A DNA stretch of 32,691 bases, taken from contig JBLFWJ010000012.1 of NCBI GenBank assembly GCA_047611425.1, forward strand, positions 1 through 32,691. The letters are read 5' to 3'. The notes beneath the pieces are model-generated. The model searched no databases, had not been told where the DNA came from, and worked only from the letters and a program-made list of their open reading frames with translations. Of the stretch, positions 7,201 through 13,760 are shown piece after piece; position 1 is the stretch's first letter; every line of letters begins with the position of its first letter. Both the position numbers and the translations under genes were made by a program. This DNA is from JBLFWJ01 sp047611425 (GTDB lineage: Bacteria > Bacteroidota > Bacteroidia > UBA10329).

Positions 7201-9648
7201 TCAGAATCTGACACTGATAAAAACCAATGGTTTAATCCTGGTGATGCGTTTATATGTGCGGGTAGCATCTGGAAAGCTGCTGAGGCTATTGTATCGAACG
7301 TTACTAGCGTTTGTCAGGTTCAGAACAGATAGACCAACGTCAAGCGTTGTTTTCCTTATCTTCTTTTGGAATAGAAATGCAACATCAAGCCGGTTATAAT
7401 TTCGGTCAAATTCAGTTCCATCAGCATTTTGAAGTGGAAAACCAGAACCGTAAACGTAATTAAGGGAAACAAAAAACGGTTTGAGATCAAGTATTGCTGA
7501 TGCTTTTAATTCGTGCCGTTGATCGTGCGGTGCACGTTGAAACTTTCCATCTTCAATACTGTTAAACCGGTCTTCGGTTTTCGACCAACTATAAGCAGCG
7601 CTTAAATCAAACTTCCACACTTTCTTTTTTGCGGTAAAGTCAAAACCATAAGATCTTCCTGTACCGTTGGCGTGAAAAAACGGCAATTCGGTGCCTTGAT
7701 CATACGTCCACCTGATCAGGCCATCAAGTGTTTTGTAATAACCCTCAATCGCCAAATTCAGTCCCCATTTGCTAAACGATATACCAGCTACATTATGCAT
7801 GCTACTCTGAACAAAAGCTCCAGTACCATTAGCTACCTGCCAGAAATAAAGTTCGTTTCCAAGCGGATCTACAAGTGCATTTTCGGCAATAAATTGATTA
7901 TACATACCCCAACCTAAACGCACTCTCCAATATTTATTCGGTTGTAGCAACGCTGAAAATCTGGGTTGGAAATAAACAGTTGGATCTTCAACTGTCAGAT
8001 CGATTCGTACTCCTGGCTGAAGTGTCAGCATCGAACCAAGCCGGATATCGTCCTTTATGTACAAACGTGCCCTCGAAACGGAATTGGTAATCGATGGTAG
8101 TGAAACTGTCGTGCTATCAAATGAAAATGCCGACTCGTTCATAGTGTACCCAACGCCAAATCGAATACTCTGAACTTTTCGTGCTGGTAAGCTGTGCTCT
8201 AATTTGACGTTTAGCTCAGAAATAGCGTTCCGAGAAAAGTTGGATCCTGAGATTGAACTGTCAGGATCGGATTCATCAAACTGGATAAATGTGTTTCCTA
8301 GCGATGATGAAAACCGGGAGTAGGCGATGGTTCCGGTGGTTGTTCCTGATCGTTTCCACCGCTTTGCATATGATCCGCTTCCTCCTACCTGATAATTGTC
8401 AAAAGTCTCGGAGAACTTGTACTTCGTTGTTCCAATGAGGTCTTCTCTAAATCCATCGAGCGTTTCTCTTGATCCGATTAGGCTTATGCGAAGGTTGTCT
8501 CCATTTTCGAATCTTCCTGACAGCTTAACGTTTCCATCACCAAACATTCTCCTTCCATCCTCGCCTTTGAGGCCAGAATGGATCAAGGTTCCAAGATTCT
8601 GAGGAAAAACGAATCTGCCAGCCGCCTGCAGAGTCAACCCTATTCCAATTGGGACATTCAGCCTAGCTGCTGTGGATTGGTCGCTAACTCGAAGGGATCC
8701 ATGAAAACCATCGGTTCTACCTTCTATACTAGTGATGTTGACTACTCCGCCAGTTCTGTCCCCTACATGAACATTATAACCCGCTTTCATCACTTCTATA
8801 TCGCTTATCATAAGTGGATTTACTGCACCAATGTTGTCACTAATACTACTGAAGTTGAAAAGTGTGATATCATCATAAATCACGTGGCTTTGGCCTTTGT
8901 ATGATCCCCAAATGGTGAATTCATTGGTCTGTTCACCTGCGGCCAAAACCCCAGGTTGAAGCCTCAGAAGATTGTTGATTGTGTTGTCGCTACTCCCCGG
9001 AAGGTAGCTGGCCATCATTCTGTTCAGCTTTATGACTCCCGGTGTTTCAATTATTGGGGATTGATCCGACTTAGTGGGTTTGGCAGTCACAATCACCTCG
9101 TCAAGTTCCACCGATTGAGCCAGTAATTTTAGCATTTGGTTGCCATAAGATGGCACCACTGAATCAAATTGAAAATACCCAACATGCGACACCTGAACTT
9201 GAACCAAACTGTCTGTTGAGATAAAAGCAAAATTCCCCCGGCCATCTGTAATAAGTCCAGAACCGCTAATTCTAACCGAAGCAAATGGCAGAGGCTCCTT
9301 TGTGAATTGATCCACCACGGATCCATGAAGGATGAATGACTTTGGCTCTTTACTTGTCTCTACACCATGAATGACATAGACGTCAGCTCGTTTTTCAATT
9401 TCAAATCCACAATTCTTGACCAACTCCAATATAGCTTCATCTATGTTCGAATAGCCGTTCTGTGAGTTGACAATGCAATTAGAGAGCAGCTGATCATTGA
9501 ATGAAAACTGAACATCATAGTCAGACTTCAATTGCATAATCACCTCATTAAGTGGTTTATCCTCGAAATCAAGATGTACTTCCTGAGCCCGGACCCAACT
9601 GGTTCCAACGAATAAACAAATGGCAATAAGGGTGATTTGCGTGTTCAG
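7201..9648 (-). CDS. TonB-dependent transducer receptor with STN signalling domain (CTG start)
   Basis: Outer-membrane receptor of 815 residues if started at CTG 9646-9648. From there it reads MNTQITLIAICLFV...WVRAQ, a convincing Sec signal with cleavage after Ala21. Next come an STN domain (about 22-96) that contacts the FecR anti-sigma factor, a carboxypeptidase-like regulatory domain (about 105-185, HGSVVD...GYFQF), the plug (about 200-305, IETPGV...GDRTGGVVNI) and a 22-strand barrel ending in VFISVRF. The first conventional start in this frame is GTG at 9541-9543, which would cut off the signal peptide and the first STN strand; the upstream in-frame codons to the stop at 9700-9702 hold no ATG, GTG or TTG. 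The CTG lies two bases after the anti-sigma stop, suggesting translational coupling. No SusD partner is adjacent. The ligand is unknown. Confidence 0.88.
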   Translation of the reverse strand: MNTQITLIAICLFVGTSWVRAQEVHLDFEDKPLNEVIMQLKSDYDVQFSFNDQLLSNCIVNSQNGYSNIDEAILELVKNCGFEIEKRADVYVIHGVETSKEPKSFILHGSVVDQFTKEPLPFASVRISGSGLITDGRGNFAFISTDSLVQVQVSHVGYFQFDSVVPSYGNQMLKLLAQSVELDEVIVTAKPTKSDQSPIIETPGVIKLNRMMASYLPGSSDNTINNLLRLQPGVLAAGEQTNEFTIWGSYKGQSHVIYDDITLFNFSSISDNIGAVNPLMISDIEVMKAGYNVHVGDRTGGVVNITSIEGRTDGFHGSLRVSDQSTAARLNVPIGIGLTLQAAGRFVFPQNLGTLIHSGLKGEDGRRMFGDGNVKLSGRFENGDNLRISLIGSRETLDGFREDLIGTTKYKFSETFDNYQVGGSGSYAKRWKRSGTTTGTIAYSRFSSSLGNTFIQFDESDPDSSISGSNFSRNAISELNVKLEHSLPARKVQSIRFGVGYTMNESAFSFDSTTVSLPSITNSVSRARLYIKDDIRLGSMLTLQPGVRIDLTVEDPTVYFQPRFSALLQPNKYWRVRLGWGMYNQFIAENALVDPLGNELYFWQVANGTGAFVQSSMHNVAGISFSKWGLNLAIEGYYKTLDGLIRWTYDQGTELPFFHANGTGRSYGFDFTAKKKVWKFDLSAAYSWSKTEDRFNSIEDGKFQRAPHDQRHELKASAILDLKPFFVSLNYVYGSGFPLQNADGTEFDRNYNRLDVAFLFQKKIRKTTLDVGLSVLNLTNASNVRYNSLSSFPDATRTYKRITRIKPLVFISVRF

Positions 9649-9650
9649 GG

Positions 9651-10529
9651 CTAGTTTGCTTGTGATACTGTGTAGGTGCTTGCACCTTCCTTCACAAATT
9701 TAAGCCCCATTGCTTGGCCGATAATGTCTAAGACCTCATCAACGGTTTCGGTTCTGTTGAAATAGCCAGAATAGATTAATTGAGCAGAATTCTCGTCTGA
9801 AAATTGAACCTGAACGTCATATTGAAGTTCCACCTCTCGAATCACTTCATTTAAGGGTGAAGCCGCAAAGAAAAACTTGTTTTGCAACCACCCTACCACT
9901 TCCTCCTTGTTTCCGATCAATGACTTTTCTAGTCCTCCTATTGATGTAGAAATTGCGATTTCATTAGGCGCAAGTTCAACTTTTCCACCATCGTTACTAA
10001 CTCTCACTGATCCAGTCAGACAAAGCACCTCGTAGGATTCCCATCTAGAATTCACGTTGAAACTGGTACCCAATACTTCTGTGGTTCCATTATTCGAAAC
10101 CACTGTGAAGTTGCTGCCTTTTTGTACCGAGAAAAAGCCTTCTCCTTCAAACGCCACATCACGGTTTGCCCACCACCAATAAGGGTGATAACTTAACTCA
10201 GACCCAGCATTTAGGACAACCTCCGAACCATCAGGCAATAGTTCAGTTAGGTGCTCACCATTCATTGCTACAACCTGTACTTCATGAAGTTTGGCAAATA
10301 GACCTCCTAGCCCGAAAACCAATACCACACTTGCAGCCGCTGCGTACATGAACCAGTTCAACTCCCTAACCACCGGCTTCGACTTCTCAGCAACAGCTAG
10401 TTTAGAATTGAGCTCCAACCACAGTTCATCCTTGGTTTTACTGAATGGAGGCTTGATCGATTTGAAGAGCTTTTCGCTCTCTTCATCAAGTCGTTCTTCT
10501 TTACCGATATGTTCGTTTTCTGAAGTCAT
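9651..10529 (-). CDS. FecR-family anti-sigma factor with DUF4974 domain
   Basis: Inner-membrane regulator of about 292 residues that holds the ECF sigma factor until the outer-membrane receptor signals. The N-terminal ~58 residues are charged and cytoplasmic. One transmembrane segment follows (about residues 60-80, WFMYAAAASVVLVFGLGGLF), then the periplasmic FecR domain (about 85-190, LPDGSEVVLNAGSELSY, GTSFNVN) and a C-terminal DUF4974/STN-like domain ending in a TYTVSQ strand. That last domain resembles the receptor's own STN domain (YDVQVQFSDE against YDVQFSFNDQ). The ATG at 10527-10529 is preferred; GTG at 10530-10532 is adjacent. The gene follows the sigma gene by about 27 bases, and the proposed ECF promoter lies in that gap. 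Confidence 0.93.
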   Translation of the reverse strand: MTSENEHIGKEERLDEESEKLFKSIKPPFSKTKDELWLELNSKLAVAEKSKPVVRELNWFMYAAAASVVLVFGLGGLFAKLHEVQVVAMNGEHLTELLPDGSEVVLNAGSELSYHPYWWWANRDVAFEGEGFFSVQKGSNFTVVSNNGTTEVLGTSFNVNSRWESYEVLCLTGSVRVSNDGGKVELAPNEIAISTSIGGLEKSLIGNKEEVVGWLQNKFFFAASPLNEVIREVELQYDVQVQFSDENSAQLIYSGYFNRTETVDEVLDIIGQAMGLKFVKEGASTYTVSQAN

Positions 10530-10535
10530 CACCTA

Positions 10536-10566
10536 TTATACTGCGCTAATGTTCGTTTACCCTACC
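10536..10566 (-). promoter_or_regulatory. Predicted ECF-sigma promoter at the sigma/anti-sigma junction
   Basis: Read on the minus strand this is GGTAGGGTAAA, 10 bases, then CGCAGTATAA. The same two blocks with exactly the same spacing recur at 11689-11719 before the lipoprotein gene, while the 10 bases between them differ. The upstream block overlaps the last codons and stop of the sigma gene (Val-Gly-stop). A start site about 7 bases past TATAA would fall at or very near the anti-sigma start codon, so a leaderless message is implied. The assignment to the local ECF factor is an inference from the matched pair. Confidence 0.6.
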
Positions 10567-11057
10567 TTCAATCTCAACCTTAATAATTTTAGGGCCTGAC
10601 TCATTCTTTTTTCCACTGCTTTTACGCTCAATTCCAACCGCTCCGCGATTTCCTTATAGGTCAAATCCTCAACCCTACTCATCAGAAAAACCACCCGTTG
10701 ATTCTCCGGCATCGCTGCCAAAGTCTTTTCGTACTGTCCTTTTAATTCGTTGTACTGTAATTGCCGAAGCGGGTCATTGTCTTCTAATCTGAATTCAATG
10801 GTATCCAGATGTTTATTGGCAGTTTTCACTTTTCTCAAATGCATCAGAAACGCATTATTGCCCATACTGTACAAAAGGTTCTTGGTTCGGTTTTCATCAA
10901 ATTCGAAGTCCTTCTCAAACAGCCTTAGAAACACCTCTTGCGCAAGATCTGAAGACAGCATTTCATCACCACTTCGGTAATACAGGTAGCCCCTTATCGA
11001 ATCGAAGTAGCTGTCGTAGCAATATTTAAAATCTTGTTCTGTCACCGTTGGATACAA
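10557..11057 (-). CDS. ECF-family RNA polymerase sigma factor (FecI-like)
   Basis: Sigma-70 factor of up to 166 residues. Region 2 lies at about residues 10-75 (YDSYFDSIRGYLYY, DLAQEVFLRLF) and region 4 at about 112-165 (MPENQRVVFLMSRVEDLTYKEIAERLELS...), a clear helix-turn-helix. There is no region 1 or 3. It should be held by the FecR protein downstream and released when the receptor binds ligand. The start is unusual: no ATG is available. The choices are TTG at 11055-11057, lying on the U-tract of the preceding terminator, or GTG at 11043-11045, and an in-frame stop lies at 11085-11087. Its transcription must therefore begin upstream of that terminator or inside the lipoprotein gene. Confidence 0.93.
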   Translation of the reverse strand: MYPTVTEQDFKYCYDSYFDSIRGYLYYRSGDEMLSSDLAQEVFLRLFEKDFEFDENRTKNLLYSMGNNAFLMHLRKVKTANKHLDTIEFRLEDNDPLRQLQYNELKGQYEKTLAAMPENQRVVFLMSRVEDLTYKEIAERLELSVKAVEKRMSQALKLLRLRLKVG

Positions 11058-11086
11058 AAAAGCCCTCTCTGACCTGAGAGGGCTTT
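11056..11086 (-). terminator. Intrinsic terminator after the lipoprotein gene, abutting the sigma gene
   Basis: Ten-base arms AAAGCCCTCT (11059-11068) and AGAGGGCTTT (11077-11086) enclose an 8-base loop. On the minus strand the stem runs straight into six T residues (11061-11056). It lies about 20 bases after the stop of the lipoprotein gene. The last two Ts of the tract are also the first two bases of the sigma gene's TTG start, so the element sits where a promoter or leader of the sigma gene would otherwise be. Confidence 0.85.
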
Positions 11087-11105
11087 AAAGTTCTATTAAA
11101 TCCTT

Positions 11106-11654
11106 TTACTTGTTGAATTCAGGATAGTCGTTCATGCTGAATACATAACCAGCTGTGTTGTCTTCTGTGTACTTGGTAATGAGGTCATCACAAGTACCAT
11201 CACCGTAATCAAATCTGGCAACCCATGTGCCTTCATGCATAAAATCAATGATTCCGGAAATTACGTAGCCACATTCCTCAGAATACACGAGTGGTTCGAT
11301 TACTACTTTGTCGTAGTCTTCCTTATCTCCTTTATCATCTTCTTTGAGGCTAACCGTCTCAGAACTTCCGTCTTTAGTAACCAAGGCTTGCGCTTCGGTT
11401 CCATGACCAAAATTAATCTTGGCTACCTCATTACCATTAACCTTATAGGTGACCTCACCAGAAGTGTACTGTGAATGATCATTAGCACGCACCAATTGTT
11501 CGGTTTCCTCAGCGACAAAGTCAGTTGTCGGCACAGTTATGGTCTGTCCATATCTAGCGGCAAACGCTACCATGTTATCTGTTGTGTCACCATCCTTCTT
11601 ACATGCAGTAAGGCTAGCAGCAATTGCAGTAAATATTAAAATTGTCTTTCTCAT
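11106..11654 (-). CDS. Small hypothetical lipoprotein, probable member of the ECF regulon
   Basis: A 182-residue protein with a lipoprotein signal (lipobox SLTAC, Cys18) and a mature part rich in acidic residues and beta-type sequence, including FDYGDGTCDDLI near the end. Two later cysteines (in EECGY and GTCDD) may form a disulphide. I do not recognise the family. It is the first gene of the minus-strand run leading to sigma factor, anti-sigma factor, receptor and CotH protein. A bipartite promoter-like site at 11689-11719 is shared with the sigma/anti-sigma junction. The leader is A-rich (AAAAAAAACACA before ATG), common in Bacteroidota. It may be a surface or periplasmic partner, or simply a target of the circuit. 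Confidence 0.8.
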   Translation of the reverse strand: MRKTILIFTAIAASLTACKKDGDTTDNMVAFAARYGQTITVPTTDFVAEETEQLVRANDHSQYTSGEVTYKVNGNEVAKINFGHGTEAQALVTKDGSSETVSLKEDDKGDKEDYDKVVIEPLVYSEECGYVISGIIDFMHEGTWVARFDYGDGTCDDLITKYTEDNTAGYVFSMNDYPEFNK

Positions 11655-11688
11655 TGTGTTTTTTTTAAGTGTTTGATTAGTTACAACC

Positions 11689-11719
11689 TTATACTGCGTA
11701 GGTTTTAATTTACCCTACC
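11689..11719 (-). promoter_or_regulatory. Predicted ECF-sigma promoter of the lipoprotein gene
   Basis: On the minus strand: GGTAGGGTAAA, 10 bases, CGCAGTATAA, identical in both blocks and spacing to 10536-10566. The start site would be near 11681, leaving a leader of about 27 bases to the ATG at 11652-11654. This is the better placed of the two sites. Identity of 21 bases in two blocks with unrelated spacer sequence argues for selection, not a plain duplication. Confidence 0.65.
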
Positions 11720-11858
11720 AAAGCGATAGAATATTTTTCTTTACCGAGTAAACACCCACCTATCACTTTAGACATTCACTCTGAGAATCTAGAATGGAAT
11801 ACTCGGAAGTTTCAGACTATAGTTCAAGAGTACTTTAATTCATATTGATCTTTCTGCG

Positions 11859-12947
11859 TTATCCAGTTATCGCGTCAATCGCAACTTTTGCCGACCGAGC
11901 GGCTGTATGAATAGACACCCAATCATTACCATCGGTATAGGCTCCTCCGGCAAAAAGGATCTTATTGTCAATCGATTCCCCCAAAATGGCCACATCCGAA
12001 TAATCTACGTAATCACTCATGTAGCCACACTTAATGAAAGGTTCAGCATTCCAATTTTGGATGATATGCTTGACATATTTCTGAGTGGCCTGACCGTCAT
12101 AAAAGCCGTCTAACTCCGCTAGAATAAAATCTCTCAGATCATCGCCAGAACGGGAAATGTAATCCTGTGCTGGAGTTCCGACCGTAAAGAGGCCTAGAAT
12201 ATTCTTTGTAGAATTCTGACCGAATGCCGCATCGTAATACAATTTCTGACCATCAGTTTCAGGAGTAATGGTAAACTCCATGTCATCGTAAAAATGGTCG
12301 GTGAATTCAAAGAACGCCTTGAAACCATCCCACACCCGCATGCTCGAGATTGCGTTCCGCTTTGACTGTGGCAAATCTGGAACAAAACTGATATCGCCAT
12401 CCTGTAAGATTCTTAACGGAACCGCCACGATTACTCGATCTGCTGTTCGTATCCCGTTTTGAGTAGTAACGGAAATCACATCGGCCTCATAGTTTATCGA
12501 CTCAACTATTGTATTGAATTCAATCTTGCCGGAAATGGACGGTACCACATGATCCTCGAAGAAATTGAACCAGGAATAATTGACAAACTTTCGATCTGGA
12601 TTGTCCGCAATAGTTGCAAAGTCGATTTGGACTGAATTGTCATTTACAATCTCATCGAAAATGCCAAGATCCGTTTCGATCCACTCTGACCCTAACGCAA
12701 TTGGAAAATCAGTGAAGTCTGGATCGATCCTCATCCTGCCTCCATAAACCGAAGACGCCTCCAATAATTCGAATTCGATTCCGAGCTGGTTCAGCAAATA
12801 TCCTGCAGACATTCCTCCAGCGCCAGCTCCAATTATGATGACCTTATTTACTTGGGTCCCACCTTCCTTATATCCACTTAGCACCCCTTGGCCGGCCATC
12901 CCAATGCCCAGGATTCCGCACATTTTAACGAATTCTTTTCTAGTCAT
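11859..12947 (-). CDS. FAD-dependent amine oxidase family protein
   Basis: Flavoprotein of 362 residues in the monoamine-oxidase/phytoene-desaturase superfamily. The dinucleotide-binding motif GAGAGG is at residues 40-45 in VIIIGAGAGGMSAGYLL, followed by LLEAS and the FAD-contacting GGRM. GSEWIE and a C-terminal FAD-closing segment (ILFAGGAYTDGNDWVSIHTA) complete the fold. At 362 residues it is shorter than the usual 430-500, with a reduced substrate domain. The N-terminus MTRKEFVKMCGILGIGM resembles a Tat signal with an RK pair in place of RR, so export is possible but unproven. The substrate cannot be assigned. It is separated from the signalling locus by about 200 bases. Confidence 0.85.
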   Translation of the reverse strand: MTRKEFVKMCGILGIGMAGQGVLSGYKEGGTQVNKVIIIGAGAGGMSAGYLLNQLGIEFELLEASSVYGGRMRIDPDFTDFPIALGSEWIETDLGIFDEIVNDNSVQIDFATIADNPDRKFVNYSWFNFFEDHVVPSISGKIEFNTIVESINYEADVISVTTQNGIRTADRVIVAVPLRILQDGDISFVPDLPQSKRNAISSMRVWDGFKAFFEFTDHFYDDMEFTITPETDGQKLYYDAAFGQNSTKNILGLFTVGTPAQDYISRSGDDLRDFILAELDGFYDGQATQKYVKHIIQNWNAEPFIKCGYMSDYVDYSDVAILGESIDNKILFAGGAYTDGNDWVSIHTAARSAKVAIDAITG

Positions 12948-12995
12948 TTTAGTATCGTATAAAACCAGACTGCCAAAGCTTCATGGACCTTTATT

Positions 12996-13760
12996 TCATC
13001 TAGTAAAAACCCAGCGATCGCCTTCAGACATTAACTCTGAGAATCGATAGCCTTCCATCGCAAAGTCTTTAAGACCTTCTGGATTTTTTAACTGATTTCG
13101 GAGCATGTAGCCCGTCATGTACCCTCTAGCCAGCTTTGCGTAGGCAAACAGAACTTTGAATTCGCCATTCTTCAGATCCATAAACACAGGCTCGATAACC
13201 CGAGCATTCAACTTCTTAAAGTTGATGGCTTTGAAGTATTCAGATGAGGCCAAGTTTACCATAACCGAACTTCCGGTTGCTTCTAATCGAGCAGTCAACC
13301 TATCCGTGATAGAATCTCCCCAAAACTCATATAGGTTCTTCTTCCTTTTGATCGGAAGTTTTGTCCCCATTTCCAACCGATACGGTTTTATCAGGTCAAG
13401 AGGTCGGAGCAAACCATGCAACCCACTTAGTATGGAAAGGTGGTCTTGGGCATAATTTAGGTCCTTTTCTGAAAGGTTTGGAATATCGATTCCTCGATAA
13501 ACCTCTCCATCGAAGGTGAATATGGCCTGTCGTGCATTATCAGTCGTCATTACTGGCGACCACGTAGCATAGCGATCAACGTTTAATTGAGTCAGCTCTG
13601 CACTAATTCCCATCAACTCCTTAATCTTCTTGCCAGAAGTCTTTCTAAGCTTGGTTATCAGTTGTTCTGATTGATCAAGGTTATCAGGAATTGTTGAAGT
13701 GCGAATGGTTGGATCTGATTTCAGATCAAGACGTTTTGCCGGAGAAATAATCGCAATCAT
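12996..13760 (-). CDS. yaaA: YaaA family peroxide-stress protein (DUF328/UPF0246)
   Basis: A 254-residue protein matching the YaaA family along its whole length: N-terminus MIAIISPAKRLD, then YATWSP, TFDGEVYRGI, LSGLHGLLRPLDLIKPYRLEMG, FWGD.I and MVNLASSEYFKAI. In Escherichia coli YaaA limits damage from hydrogen peroxide by lowering free intracellular iron and binds DNA; the same role here is inferred by homology. It is cytoplasmic. Its ATG overlaps the stop of the upstream M49-like peptidase gene by one base (TAATG), so the two are translationally coupled. Confidence 0.95.
   Translation of the reverse strand: MIAIISPAKRLDLKSDPTIRTSTIPDNLDQSEQLITKLRKTSGKKIKELMGISAELTQLNVDRYATWSPVMTTDNARQAIFTFDGEVYRGIDIPNLSEKDLNYAQDHLSILSGLHGLLRPLDLIKPYRLEMGTKLPIKRKKNLYEFWGDSITDRLTARLEATGSSVMVNLASSEYFKAINFKKLNARVIEPVFMDLKNGEFKVLFAYAKLARGYMTGYMLRNQLKNPEGLKDFAMEGYRFSELMSEGDRWVFTR

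Noticed and set aside
5278..9648. The TonB receptor and CotH gene as a SusC/SusD-type polysaccharide utilisation pair
   Set aside because: The second gene has CotH motifs and a T9SS tail, no lipoprotein signal or SusD TPR features, and no glycoside hydrolase is nearby.
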